From positions 1 to 64,000 of the forward strand of contig JAHJDP010000087.1 in NCBI GenBank assembly GCA_018831195.1: a stretch of 64,000 nt of DNA, given 5' to 3'. This document shows positions 1 to 9,797 of this stretch, one piece after another (the first letter of the stretch is position 1; each line of letters opens with the position of its first letter). This DNA comes from Candidatus Eisenbacteria bacterium (GTDB lineage Bacteria; Eisenbacteria; RBG-16-71-46; CAIMUX01; JAHJDP01). A model generated the notes under the pieces. It ran no database searches. It had not been told where the DNA came from and saw only the letters and a list, made by a program, of their open reading frames with translations. The position numbers and the translations under genes were made by a program.

Positions 1-275
1 GCTGCCTGATCGGGATTTCCGGTTGGGTTCGGGGGGAGGTATGTCTGGGAAGATCGATCGGAGCGCCTACTGCGCTGGGAAGACGCCATCATGGACCGGA
101 TGAGTGGGGATTCGCAGAGGGGACAGGTCAGGAAAGGCTCTTCAAGCTGTCAGACCTTCCTTTGCATCCCGCCATCCCGTATACTAATCCCGGGTGGCTT
201 ATAACCATCAAGAATGTGAACTATCAGATCTTTTTCCGCCTTCCCTTTCCTGGGGGCCGCAGAGGAGCTAAATAA
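1..275 (+). other. Left-edge region, possible 3' end of an upstream reading frame
   Basis: Frame 3 is open from the left edge to a TAA at 273-275, immediately before the next gene's ATG. The roughly 90-residue translation shows no domain I recognise, and GC-rich DNA often lacks stops by chance, so this may be the tail of an upstream gene or non-coding leader. The end of the stretch carries the Shine-Dalgarno site GAGGAG (about 262-267) for the gene at 276. Confidence 0.25.
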
Positions 276-2549
276 ATGAAAATTTCAACAGCTCTTATCG
301 CATTGGGCTATCTCGTTCTCTTTCTTGGGATTCTCCTGGGACCAAGTGCCGCGCTTGGTGATGACTGCCATGACTATTCGAATCATATGCGCTATGTAAG
401 CCGCACACTGAGCGGCTATGACCACCAGGATATCGTTCTCCATGGATCTTACCTGCTCTCCGTCGGCCCGCAGAACGGACTCCTTGTGGCCGATATTTCT
501 GATCCGACGGATCCATTTCCGGTCAGCTCACTCTGGTTGGATTCCTACCAATTCGGTCTCGCGGCCGAAGGCGATCTGGCCGCCATCATGGCCTATACCT
601 CGGATGACGGTGAAATGGAGGGAGAGGGTCCCGCTTCCGGCGCGGTTCAGCTGGTTGATATCTCCGACCCCGCCCATCCTGAGTTCGAGGGAGAGCTTAC
701 TTTCAGGACGGCGCCGGATGATATCGCGATGCACAACAGCCATGTCTATCTGGCCATGCGGAATCTCGTTATTATAGACGCCTCCAATCCCGCCGAACCG
801 GCCACTGTAAACAGAGTGCCTTTCATCAACGCTTCCGAGATTTTGATTTCGGACGGTGTCGCATTTGTTATGGATAACCTGTTCGACGATTCCGGTGTCC
901 TTCACATTCTAGATCTCACGGATCCAGCGGAGCCCCTCGAGATCGCGTCTCTTGAAACGGCCTGGACCGTTAACAATATGGCGATTGATGAAAATCTCCT
1001 GTATCTCGGCTGCCGGCAAGACGCGGCGACAGGAAACCTCCTCGTCATCGATATCTCCGACATCGCGGATCCCTTCTTGGTCAGCACGACCGCATTACCG
1101 ATGTGGCCGCAGGCCCTGGATGTCGACAACGGAGTCGCCACGATTCAATGCCACCTGCTGACAACCTACGATGTCGCTCAACCTGAAGGTCCGGTGAAGC
1201 TCGGCCAGACAGACAGCTCCACCGGCGCCTCCACAATACTCATGCGGGATGGCTACGCTTTCCTGGCGACCGGCACTCATGGGGTGCAGATCTATGATAT
1301 CTCTCACCCCACATCGGCCGATTTTATTGGTTCCAATCCCATCCCGCCCGATCCTGAAGATATTGTCACGGATGGAACTCTCGCCTATGTCGTCGACAGA
1401 TTCCGGGGGCTGCTCGTATTCGACATCTCGGATCCCCTCAAGCCGGCGGAAGTGGCCCAGACGGAGATCCCCGCCTCCGCGACAAGAAGAAAAATCGAGC
1501 GGGCCGGCGATTACGCCTATATCGCCAGCGGCGGGCTGCGCATTGTCGATGTATCGGATCCCCACAACCCACAGCCTCGCGGCGGCGCGGCCGTCGCCGA
1601 GCCTCCTTTCTCCTACAATGTTAAAGTCCGTGGCGATTACGCCTATCTCGGCACGTCCGAGGGCGTCTTGGTTTATCTCATCACGGATCCCGATCATCCC
1701 CTGCGGATGAGCACACTCACATTTGATGACTTCAGCTCCTATCTCGATATCGAAGAAGACTATCTCTATGTCGGTTCCTCCGCCTTTTCTCCGTACAGAT
1801 CCTGGCTCAATGTTCTTGATCTCTCGGTTGATCCGGTTCTTCCGGAACGGGTCGGCTCCGTTGAAATTGACTTCGGCCACGGAATGGTCGAAGTTTTCGG
1901 CGACATCGCCTATGTCGGCGGCCACGATTATGTCGTCAGCACAATGTCTGTTATCGACATTTCCGTACCGGACGCTCCGACACTGCTCGGATCAACGGTC
2001 TGCCCGAATTCTCTCTACGATTTCATGGTTGTCGACGGGATCGGATACGGCGCTTCTCCTTACACCGGTCTTTCCGTCTTCGATTTAACGGAGCCCGCCG
2101 ATCCGCAATTTATGTGTAATGTCCCGATCGAATCGGGGGAGTTGGCTCGTACAATTTGTCTTCTCGGCAATAACATCGCGGTCGGCGCGGACGGCCTGTA
2201 TTACGCCCTTCCACATTGCGATTCATCCGCGGGTAGCGATGGTCCCGTTTCAAATCCGGCGGCCTATAACGCCACCGTCCGCCTGATCGGAGCGCGGCCC
2301 AATCCCTTTAATCCCAAAACATCGATTGATTTCACTTTAACAACCCCGCAGAAAATCAGGGTCGCCATCTATAATCTTGAGGGGCGCCATGTGACCACCC
2401 TCTGTGACAAAGGTTTTTCCCCGGGACCGCATTCGATTGTTTGGAACGGTCTGGATTCCGACGGGCGGCCGGTCGCGTCGAATCTCTATATGATCCGCCT
2501 GGAGGGAGAGCGGGAGCAAGAGGTCAAAAAGGTCATTTACTTGAAATAG
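276..2549 (+). CDS. Secreted LVIVD-repeat beta-propeller protein with FlgD-like C-terminal domain
   Basis: A 757-residue exported protein. Residues 1-28 form a signal peptide (hydrophobic core, then SAALGDD). The body has about 13 repeats of the LVIVD type, each carrying a V(I/F)DISDPxxP-like strand, as in IIDASNPAEP and VFDISDPLKP. Such repeats are predicted to form a beta-propeller, usually on surface proteins. The last 85 or so residues are an FlgD-like Ig domain (NPFNPKTSI, IYNLEGRHV, ending KKVIYLK), a C-terminal module seen on many secreted FCB-group proteins and thought to act in sorting or surface attachment. The start has GAGGAG about 8 nt upstream. It converges on the T6SS operon and shares no obvious operon. 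The ligand or function is unknown. Confidence 0.85.
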   Translation: MKISTALIALGYLVLFLGILLGPSAALGDDCHDYSNHMRYVSRTLSGYDHQDIVLHGSYLLSVGPQNGLLVADISDPTDPFPVSSLWLDSYQFGLAAEGDLAAIMAYTSDDGEMEGEGPASGAVQLVDISDPAHPEFEGELTFRTAPDDIAMHNSHVYLAMRNLVIIDASNPAEPATVNRVPFINASEILISDGVAFVMDNLFDDSGVLHILDLTDPAEPLEIASLETAWTVNNMAIDENLLYLGCRQDAATGNLLVIDISDIADPFLVSTTALPMWPQALDVDNGVATIQCHLLTTYDVAQPEGPVKLGQTDSSTGASTILMRDGYAFLATGTHGVQIYDISHPTSADFIGSNPIPPDPEDIVTDGTLAYVVDRFRGLLVFDISDPLKPAEVAQTEIPASATRRKIERAGDYAYIASGGLRIVDVSDPHNPQPRGGAAVAEPPFSYNVKVRGDYAYLGTSEGVLVYLITDPDHPLRMSTLTFDDFSSYLDIEEDYLYVGSSAFSPYRSWLNVLDLSVDPVLPERVGSVEIDFGHGMVEVFGDIAYVGGHDYVVSTMSVIDISVPDAPTLLGSTVCPNSLYDFMVVDGIGYGASPYTGLSVFDLTEPADPQFMCNVPIESGELARTICLLGNNIAVGADGLYYALPHCDSSAGSDGPVSNPAAYNATVRLIGARPNPFNPKTSIDFTLTTPQKIRVAIYNLEGRHVTTLCDKGFSPGPHSIVWNGLDSDGRPVASNLYMIRLEGEREQEVKKVIYLK

Positions 2550-2618
2550 GCCGGCGAATGAGGCGTCATCGCCGATCAAGACTCATAGGGCGCATTACAC
2601 AATTCTTCAGGACCGGGG

Positions 2619-3599
2619 TCAGTGGCCCAGGGCGCGGTCCAAAGACCTCAGGACCGAGACCAGCGGCTCATCGGAACGCCCGGCCTGCTCCATGGCGCCC
2701 GCTATGAGGGCGTTGTGACTCATTCGCTGCGGAGCGTCATCCTCATCGAGTGGATAAAGATTATCGCTGGAGAGCGCCGGAACGAGCAGCAGTAAGAAGC
2801 GCGCCGGCGGGGGCGTCATATAGTAGAGATCGAGGTGGGCCTGGCTGCGATCCGCGGCCAGCGTCCAGAAGATGATCGGTAACGGGAGCGCGGATCCCAG
2901 AATCACTCGTGACGATTCCAGCCAGAACGTCAGCGCCGGCAGAACATTCTCGGCCTCGGAGGGCATCGGAAAGCGGAAACCAAGGGCCGGTGTGCGGTCA
3001 GGCCGTGTTTGGAAGCGCGGGGCGATATCTAAGAGATTACGGCTGACCCGGCGGACAATCTTGATACCGCCCCCAAAACCCAGAGATTGTGCAAGTTTTC
3101 CGACAGTCCAGCCATCCAGCGGATCCCAATCATTGCCCCGCCCCATTTGATCCATGGGGGGAATGGTCCCGCCCAGATCATTGAGGACCCGGTGCAAATC
3201 ATTTATATCAGACGGATCCCCATCCCGGATCGCCGACGCCGCTTTAACAAACTCCCCGAGGTGCCGAGGGATCGCTGCGGCGTTGAGGGTTGCCGCCGAG
3301 CCGCCGGACCGAAAGAAGGTCGCAAAAGGAAAAGCCCGCCCGCTTTGATCCCTGGAGGGGAAAAGCGCCCCCGCCAGATAGGAACTCGATCCATTGGAGC
3401 GATAAATGAATCCATGGGGAGGCATCTTCTGAAAATGTTCAAGCCAGTCATCGTTCAGGCGCGTCCGGGCAAGGCTTATCGCCTCATCCAGCCAGCGGAC
3501 AAACCCGGCGGCGGCTGGATGATCAGCCTGAGACGAAATGAAATCGGCCGCGACGGGAAGCTTCCCGTAGCAGCCGATTTCATAACCCTTTTCGTTCAT
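2619..3599 (-). CDS. tagF: Type VI secretion system-associated protein TagF
   Basis: About 326 residues. The N-terminus GCYGKLPVAADFIS, followed by a conserved FVRWLDEAI stretch, is the typical opening of TagF, the cytoplasmic protein that in Pseudomonas post-translationally represses H1-T6SS and is often fused or adjacent to the phosphatase PppA. No PppA domain is present here. It is the last gene of the minus-strand T6SS operon, 56 nt after tssM. An in-frame ATG exists at 3623, but the ATG at 3599 has a strong AGGAGG-type site lying between the two, so 3599 is chosen. The C-terminal half is less conserved. Family assignment is firm; the regulatory role is inferred from the family. Confidence 0.85.
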   Translation of the reverse strand: MNEKGYEIGCYGKLPVAADFISSQADHPAAAGFVRWLDEAISLARTRLNDDWLEHFQKMPPHGFIYRSNGSSSYLAGALFPSRDQSGRAFPFATFFRSGGSAATLNAAAIPRHLGEFVKAASAIRDGDPSDINDLHRVLNDLGGTIPPMDQMGRGNDWDPLDGWTVGKLAQSLGFGGGIKIVRRVSRNLLDIAPRFQTRPDRTPALGFRFPMPSEAENVLPALTFWLESSRVILGSALPLPIIFWTLAADRSQAHLDLYYMTPPPARFLLLLVPALSSDNLYPLDEDDAPQRMSHNALIAGAMEQAGRSDEPLVSVLRSLDRALGH

Positions 3600-3655
3600 G
3601 CTTCCCGCTCCGCCTCCTCGCATGAATCACAGAGGATCAATAAAAGTTCAACGCT

Positions 3656-6600
3656 TTAATTCGCCGTAATGTCCCGAGGGAATTGAATCCTCAAGAAATT
3701 CTTCTTCAAAGGATGCCGCGAAGGCAGCCCCCGAACTTCATATGTGACCGTGACATCCCACTTGTCGGCCGGGAAGCGCCAGATCAGCGATACCTCGCCT
3801 TCCGAGCCGCCGACAACGATCTCCTCCGTCCGATCCATGAGCCGGAAGAATCCCCAGGCGCCGTCATATTCCATGGCGGCAAGCGACGCTGTGGTTCCCG
3901 CATCAAGTCGCAGAACCGCGCCCGCCTCCGGGTTGTTTCCCGGCCAGCGAACCGGGCTCCAATTGCGCGCGCCCATATTGTAAATAAACGCTTCGCCCCC
4001 GACATCAAGCCGCATGCTCCTCACGGTGATCCCGGATGCGGCATCGCGCTCCGGCGGACGGGTGCGAATTGAAAAATCAAATCCGGCCGTACTTCTTCCG
4101 CCGGAGAAAAGGGCATGACGGATATGATTCGCTTTTCGCAACTCGCCCAAAAAAGTATTCGTCAGCGTCACGCTTTGGTTTAACACCTGTCCGTCTTCAG
4201 AGACCAAGGAAGCTAGGTTCTCTTCATAAAAGGTCCAGAAAGTCCCGCCTGTGCCGAAGAACTTTTCAAAATCCTTTAAAGACGCATCCACATCGGATGA
4301 TTCGAGAGGATAACGTCCTGCCAATGTTTCCCGGTACTCTTGATAAACCGGATTCCATTTGACTTGCAGATCACTCTGCACGGCGCGGCGTACGGTCCGC
4401 GTGGCGGCAGCCGTTGGCAATCGAAGAATGCGGACCATCTCCGCGGCGACCTGATCTTCCGGTGCTTGTGGAATGCGGGTATCGATCCAGCTCCCGAATC
4501 CCAGATAGGCTTCCGAACGGCGGAGATCCCCGCCCTCGGCGGCGATCGCCGCATACGCCTGCGCCAGGGCGTTGACGCGTTCGAGGTACTCCAGATAGGG
4601 CGCCTTGCCGCTGTTATCCCCGCCCTTCAAAAACCGAAGGGGATTTGAGCTCGTGGGATTGCGGAAGAATTCATTTATGACACCGTACTTCTCAGCGACA
4701 TCCAAAAGGCTCGGATCGGCTTCTTTATCAAAACGGGTGTTCCTCTCCACCTCACGCAACACTTGCAGCAACGGCGAGTTTTCCTTGCCGGCGCGCTCCA
4801 AGAAGGTGCGGGTGGTTTCCACATCCGTCACACCAGCCAATTCAACACCTCGCATATATTCAAGCCAAGCCTCTGCATAACCCAGAGCATATCGTGCCAG
4901 TAAACCATTGCGAATCGATGCCGGCATATCGTTGTAGGTGTTCTCCATCACCCATCCGGTGCGCACCTCTTCCAACTGCTCCAGATATTCACGGACCGGC
5001 CCTTCCCATCCCGCCGCGGAAAAAACGCCCGGAACGACGGCGCTTCCCGTGACCCCGAGATCGATGCTCACTTTGTCCGAGACGGCAACGTCGGGAATTT
5101 TAGAAGAGGCCAATAGGGAAGGATACATTCCATCAGCGGACCAATAGCGGCGGATGACGCTCTGGGCCTCCATATCCATCGATTCATCGCGCCCCGGCAC
5201 AAAATAACTGACGAGCAGATGGGGAAAATCCGAACCATACTCAAGCTGCTTTTCAAGAAGTTGTACATATTCCTGTTGGTTCCGCTCGCTCGAGAGGCCG
5301 CCCGTCAACGGCATCCAATACTCCGACAGGGCCGGCGTGACATCCTTTACCGCCGGCCGCGAGAAACGCGTTCCGGGATCCTGGAGAATGCTCCACGTTT
5401 TGTACCACTGATAATAAGTATCGAATGAAACGCGCAGGGAGTCGGCATTGCGATGAAGCTTGTTGGCGAGCACCGGTGATGCGGGGCGCATGACACCGCC
5501 GAGCAGGACTCTTAGGTAGAGCTCCCGCGCCGCCTCAGCCGCCGGTTCACCTTGATAAGTGCCGAGAAACATCACCTTCGCCATGGTCTGCCCGCGCATA
5601 TCCATCTTCTGGAGCTTTTTGCGAAGGGCGTCCATATCCTTGAGGTGGCCCAAGGTCAGCTCCGGGGAGTGACTCTGCCCCAGCACGGCGACTTTATCGG
5701 ACAGGCGCCGGACATCCCGGATCAGTGAGCGATTGGTTGCGGAGAGGATAAACAAGGCCGCCGCCAAAACAGCCGTCACCACCGCACCGGTAGCAAAGAC
5801 TCTGACCCTCCTCGCGCGCCTACGCCGTTCGCCCGCCGCCGAAGGGCCCGCCATGTGCCGGTCGGGGAAAATAATTTTTGAAAAAACCCGGCGGATAAAA
5901 TAGGACTTCGTCTCGGTCGGCGCGACAGCCATTCCCTCATCTTTAGATGTCAATCCGAATCCGGCGAGCATCGCATTGATGACTTGATCGATCGGCCGGC
6001 CTTCCTGTGTTCCGCTGGTATAGTAGAAACCGCGAAAAATAGGACTCTCCTGATAGGGATTCACGCGGAAGAGATGTTCAATAAATATAGCGAGCCGGTC
6101 TCTCAGCGCTTGGTATTGCAGGGGGAAAAAGTGCAAGTCGGCCCGGGTTTCACTGCGGGTACCCGCCGCCTGCCGTGGAATGCGGGCATTCAACAGCTGC
6201 TGCTCGAGAAGCGCCATCTCGGCCCTGAAGATATCCTCGGCCGTTTCCGTAGCGGATCGATCGCGGGAGATCGTGGCGCCCCAAACCGAGGCCCGCTGAT
6301 CTTTGTTTATATCGCCATAGTACTCTACAAACCCGCGGATCAAATCGCATTTTGTAAAAACAAGATAGACGGGGAAAGAGATCCCCAGACGGTTTATCAA
6401 TTCATCGATGCGGGTTCGGATTTTTTTGGCATGTTCTTCGACGGCTTCGATTCCCCCCTTGACCAAATCCTCTATCGAAACGGCGACAAGCAGACCGTTG
6501 ATCGGTTTGCGGCCCCGGTGGCGCCGGAGCAGATCGAGGAACCCAAGCCATTCCTGTGAATCATCCTCCTCAACCGGGAGGACATACCGGCCGGCCGTAT

Positions 6601-7138
6601 CGAGAATCACCGCTTCTTCGGCAAACCACCAGTCGCAGTTGCGTGTTCCACCGACGCCCTTGACCGATGGATCATTCCGCTTCGGATCGGCATAGGGAAA
6701 ATTGAGACCGGACTTCTTTAGAAGTGTCGTTTTTCCCACAGCGGGCGGGCCGATGATCATATACCAAGGAAGAAAATACAGCGCGCCCCCGCTTCCCCGG
6801 CTCTTGCCGACGCGGGACCGCTTCAATGCCTCGATCGCCTGCTGTAATCCCTCTTTCAACTCTTCGATATCTTTTTCCCGGCCGGGCCGCGATCCATCAA
6901 TTTGGGCTTGCGCCTGTTCTTCAATCGACTTTTCCAAGGCTTTTGATGCACGGGAGGCGCGAACTCGCATGATAAGCATGACGATCATCCAGATCAGGAA
7001 GACCGCGATGATACCGAAGAAAAGATATCGCCTGGGGATTCCGAACTGAGGCCCGAGCCAAAGGGCCATCAGGATGAGACCGGCGGCCCCGGCCGTTACG
7101 AGGCTTTTAGGTTTAAGCAACCGGAACAGCAGATTCAC
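3656..7138 (-). CDS. tssM: Type VI secretion membrane subunit TssM (IcmF)
   Basis: A 1160-residue inner-membrane protein of the TssJLM trans-envelope complex. Two membrane segments lie near residues 13-30 and 38-57. They are followed by a cytoplasmic NTPase-like domain with an intact Walker A GPPAVGKT (about 130-137) and Walker B-like VILDTAGR. A third membrane segment near 445-470 (TGAVVTAVLAAALFIL) leads into the long periplasmic IcmF-related region and a C-terminal beta-rich TssM domain. The length matches the family (about 1100-1200). Some TssM proteins lack Walker A; this one keeps it, so nucleotide binding is plausible. It lies 28 nt after tssL and precedes tagF. Confidence 0.95.
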   Translation of the reverse strand: MNLLFRLLKPKSLVTAGAAGLILMALWLGPQFGIPRRYLFFGIIAVFLIWMIVMLIMRVRASRASKALEKSIEEQAQAQIDGSRPGREKDIEELKEGLQQAIEALKRSRVGKSRGSGGALYFLPWYMIIGPPAVGKTTLLKKSGLNFPYADPKRNDPSVKGVGGTRNCDWWFAEEAVILDTAGRYVLPVEEDDSQEWLGFLDLLRRHRGRKPINGLLVAVSIEDLVKGGIEAVEEHAKKIRTRIDELINRLGISFPVYLVFTKCDLIRGFVEYYGDINKDQRASVWGATISRDRSATETAEDIFRAEMALLEQQLLNARIPRQAAGTRSETRADLHFFPLQYQALRDRLAIFIEHLFRVNPYQESPIFRGFYYTSGTQEGRPIDQVINAMLAGFGLTSKDEGMAVAPTETKSYFIRRVFSKIIFPDRHMAGPSAAGERRRRARRVRVFATGAVVTAVLAAALFILSATNRSLIRDVRRLSDKVAVLGQSHSPELTLGHLKDMDALRKKLQKMDMRGQTMAKVMFLGTYQGEPAAEAARELYLRVLLGGVMRPASPVLANKLHRNADSLRVSFDTYYQWYKTWSILQDPGTRFSRPAVKDVTPALSEYWMPLTGGLSSERNQQEYVQLLEKQLEYGSDFPHLLVSYFVPGRDESMDMEAQSVIRRYWSADGMYPSLLASSKIPDVAVSDKVSIDLGVTGSAVVPGVFSAAGWEGPVREYLEQLEEVRTGWVMENTYNDMPASIRNGLLARYALGYAEAWLEYMRGVELAGVTDVETTRTFLERAGKENSPLLQVLREVERNTRFDKEADPSLLDVAEKYGVINEFFRNPTSSNPLRFLKGGDNSGKAPYLEYLERVNALAQAYAAIAAEGGDLRRSEAYLGFGSWIDTRIPQAPEDQVAAEMVRILRLPTAAATRTVRRAVQSDLQVKWNPVYQEYRETLAGRYPLESSDVDASLKDFEKFFGTGGTFWTFYEENLASLVSEDGQVLNQSVTLTNTFLGELRKANHIRHALFSGGRSTAGFDFSIRTRPPERDAASGITVRSMRLDVGGEAFIYNMGARNWSPVRWPGNNPEAGAVLRLDAGTTASLAAMEYDGAWGFFRLMDRTEEIVVGGSEGEVSLIWRFPADKWDVTVTYEVRGLPSRHPLKKNFLRIQFPRDITAN

Positions 7139-7166
7139 GCCACCTCCAGATGTAGAAGGCTCCTAC

Positions 7167-7943
7167 TCAAAATCCGATCGTCGCCAGCAGGCTCCGGATC
7201 TCATCGGCCGCATGGGATCCCGCAATGCGGGCGACGAGACCGAAGACGATTATAAGGAGGGCCATCGCGGGTATAAAAAGGAGCGCCGTCGCCCAGATTG
7301 GAAATCCTTCACCGACGACCTCGGGGAAATCATCCGGCCGTTTCCAATGCGGCGACAATTTCTCCACCATAAAGATATTGTCCCCCGTCAATTCACGGGC
7401 CAACTCCAGCAGCAGGGCGTCGCGCTTCTCCGGACCACTGAGGACATAGCGCCCGGAGAATCCGAGAACCAGCGCATCGTGATAAACCTCGAGCGCGGGC
7501 CGGTTCTCCCCCGGATTCATGCGCAGCCTGTCGAGCCGCTTGAAAAACTCCTCACCGGCGATATTGATGCCGAAGAGCTGCGATTGCAGCTTCGTCGAAC
7601 GCCAAACATTTTTCCCAGGCCATTGTGAATTGAGAATCGCTTCGTCGAGAAGGGCGACGATGGCGAAGCGGGCTTCATCAACCTGCTGTGTGGAGTACCC
7701 GGCCTCTTTGCCCTCTTTCTCAAATCGTCCCAGCTGATCCAAAATCCTATTGCGGATATCCCCGGGCTCGCCGAGATCGGTCCTCGTGCGCAACGTGACG
7801 ATAAAGGAAAAGAGATCGGAGGACAGAGTGCTCAGCGTCCGGGTGGTTGCGAGGGCCGCCGATGGCCGAGAAGGGTCCCCGCCGGCGCCGAACCCCGCCT
7901 CCGGTGTTTTCCTACTCCGGTTGAACAGATGACCCAGTCCCAT
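7167..7943 (-). CDS. tssL: Type VI secretion membrane subunit TssL (DotU family)
   Basis: 258 residues with the DotU fold: the helical cytoplasmic domain carries the family-typical EARFAIVALLDEAILNSQW stretch, and a single C-terminal membrane anchor lies near residues 215-238. The C-terminus stops about 20 residues after the anchor, so there is no OmpA/peptidoglycan-binding extension. If TssL is to be held to the wall here, another protein must do it. The gene sits 10 nt after tssK and 28 nt before tssM, fitting one operon. TssL pairs with TssM in the inner membrane and contacts TssK. Confidence 0.93.
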   Translation of the reverse strand: MGLGHLFNRSRKTPEAGFGAGGDPSRPSAALATTRTLSTLSSDLFSFIVTLRTRTDLGEPGDIRNRILDQLGRFEKEGKEAGYSTQQVDEARFAIVALLDEAILNSQWPGKNVWRSTKLQSQLFGINIAGEEFFKRLDRLRMNPGENRPALEVYHDALVLGFSGRYVLSGPEKRDALLLELARELTGDNIFMVEKLSPHWKRPDDFPEVVGEGFPIWATALLFIPAMALLIIVFGLVARIAGSHAADEIRSLLATIGF

Positions 7944-7953
7944 GAGACTCCTT

Positions 7954-9297
7954 TCAACCCCAAACCGCGATGAGTTCGAGATGAATCCCCGGGAATTCCG
8001 GTGGGATATAGATCGACAGATTTCGCGAGCCGGCTACAAGATCCCAAACCTCGCCGGATTTTTCCATTTTGAAATAGACATAATTGCCCTGAGCCGGAAG
8101 CGAGGCGGGAAGCGTTTGCGCCAATGTTAAACCAACTCCGGTGAGGGCGTGGGCAAGCAGAAAATCGACCCGGTCGGGCGACGCAATCTTCACCTTCTCC
8201 GGGAAGTTTCTTTGGATTTCCTCGGTGGAGAGGCTCGCCGTAACACCCAGGAACCATGAGACCGAGCCGTCCAGATGCCGGTCATCCTGAATGGCCGCCG
8301 TGTACATTGTCTGATCCATCTTCGTCAGCGGGATCCGCGCGTAATTCTTCGGCAGCGAGATTTCCAACAGCCCCGGAATGCGAGTTCCGAGATCCTTGAA
8401 GACCGGGCCGCTGTGATCGTGTTCATAGGCGGGAATATCCCGGGGTGACTGATCGCTGAGGGTCGTCAGCCGGCCGGCCAGATCGGCCAGCATGAGATAG
8501 ACCATTTCGCCGCTGCACCCTTGGAACCTCAGATAATGTGTCAGCCGGGGAATGGCGCCGTTCAGCGTTCCCAGAAGCCAGAACCCGGCGACGTCATCGC
8601 GGCCGAACTCGGCGGCCCCTTTGCCGCTGTGCCGGCGGCGGTCGCTGAGCTCCGTCGACCGGGTCACCAGGATCTCGAGCAAGCGTTGCAGCAGGCGGAG
8701 GAGATACGGCGAGCCTTCTACGGAAAGCAACGGGGGGACAAACTCTTTCAGATATGTATAACCCCCTTCCGGCTTCCGAACGACACGCGCCAAGGGGAGG
8801 ACATCATATTCCCCAAGGGGATCGTCGGGAAACAGGATCATGAGGTTCGTCCTCGCGACTTCCACCTCGCGCTCATCCTCCCCGGTCACTTCATCCATTG
8901 CGGCGACCGAGACCCTCCGGAAACGCGATTCATGATCATCCCCTGATGACACCTGAATCTGTCCGGGGCGATGCAGGCGCACACCGAGATAAACGGGAAG
9001 CTCCGTCTCCTTGATCGGGAAATGCTCGTCAACATTTCTCGCTTCCGGCGGCTCTTCTCTTTCAGGAGCTCTGAACGGCGCCATGCTGGGGAAGACACCC
9101 GCCGTCTCTTCGATGCGGATCTGCCCGTTTTGCACGGCGGCCTCATCCAGGACAAGTTTGTTAAAACCGTAGGAGAACATCCGTTCGCTGCGGAGCTGGT
9201 CCGCAACGCGTTGTTCATGATAGAAATCCTGCAGCTGAAAATGGTGGGGGGAAAGCAGCATCCCCTCATTCCATATGACTCGGGAGCGTTTACTCAT
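7954..9297 (-). CDS. tssK: Type VI secretion baseplate protein TssK
   Basis: 447 residues, close to the usual TssK length. The N-terminal signature VIWNEGMLLSPHHFQLQD matches the conserved TssK opening (W.EGM.L.PQHFQ.QD). TssK is a cytoplasmic trimer linking the baseplate to the TssJLM membrane complex. Its presence implies that a contractile tail exists somewhere in the genome, although no baseplate TssEFG or sheath genes occur in this window. It lies between tssJ (26 nt upstream) and tssL (10 nt downstream) on the same strand. Confidence 0.95.
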   Translation of the reverse strand: MSKRSRVIWNEGMLLSPHHFQLQDFYHEQRVADQLRSERMFSYGFNKLVLDEAAVQNGQIRIEETAGVFPSMAPFRAPEREEPPEARNVDEHFPIKETELPVYLGVRLHRPGQIQVSSGDDHESRFRRVSVAAMDEVTGEDEREVEVARTNLMILFPDDPLGEYDVLPLARVVRKPEGGYTYLKEFVPPLLSVEGSPYLLRLLQRLLEILVTRSTELSDRRRHSGKGAAEFGRDDVAGFWLLGTLNGAIPRLTHYLRFQGCSGEMVYLMLADLAGRLTTLSDQSPRDIPAYEHDHSGPVFKDLGTRIPGLLEISLPKNYARIPLTKMDQTMYTAAIQDDRHLDGSVSWFLGVTASLSTEEIQRNFPEKVKIASPDRVDFLLAHALTGVGLTLAQTLPASLPAQGNYVYFKMEKSGEVWDLVAGSRNLSIYIPPEFPGIHLELIAVWG

Positions 9298-9323
9298 AGC
9301 ATCACCATTGCCAAGACTCCGCC

Positions 9324-9797
9324 TCAGCGGGCCTCGCGGATACAGAATTTGTCAAATGTCAAAGCCTGGGGGGAAGAGATTTTGTCAATGGGGCTGACCC
9401 ATTTCCAGCAGCTCCCCTCCGTTTGGCAGAAGTTGCCGACGACGGCGATGATCGAGGCGCCGTCCGCGGGTTTCAGGTTCATCGGGATTCTCTGCGAGGG
9501 TTCGAGAATCATCTCCAGTTGGTCTACAAATTCGTCGCCCAACTCCTTTTCCGGATCCCACCAAAGTCCCTGCAATGAGGCGATCGATATCTGTGAGTCG
9601 CCCGAGAGCTGAAAAATGCGGATGGGAAGCGTATTGGCGACTTCCTCGCCGCATGAATTCAACATATCGGTTCCGTTCAAGATCAGCACCAGCTCGCGGC
9701 TTTGAGTCTTCCCTCCAAAGATCCCGCATCCGGAGAACACAACCCCCGCCATGAGAAGTCCCACCACAAATTTCAACACCAGATCACGACGTTTCAT
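9324..9797 (-). CDS. tssJ: Type VI secretion outer-membrane lipoprotein TssJ
   Basis: About 157 residues. It has a lipoprotein signal (MKRRDL, hydrophobic core, lipobox VFSGC with Cys near residue 24) and then a beta-sandwich-like mature domain with LVLILNGTDMLN and the family-like LPIRIFQLSGD. TssJ anchors the TssM periplasmic domain to the outer membrane. The ATG at 9797 gives the best signal peptide; an in-frame ATG lies five codons upstream at 9812. The start overlaps the 3' end of the preceding Fha-C-like gene by 14 nt, indicating translational coupling. Confidence 0.9.
   Translation of the reverse strand: MKRRDLVLKFVVGLLMAGVVFSGCGIFGGKTQSRELVLILNGTDMLNSCGEEVANTLPIRIFQLSGDSQISIASLQGLWWDPEKELGDEFVDQLEMILEPSQRIPMNLKPADGASIIAVVGNFCQTEGSCWKWVSPIDKISSPQALTFDKFCIREAR

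Noticed and set aside
1095-1925. Long minus-strand frame inside the LVIVD gene
   Set aside because: It is a shadow of the repeat-rich plus-strand gene in GC-rich DNA and has no domain or start signal of its own.
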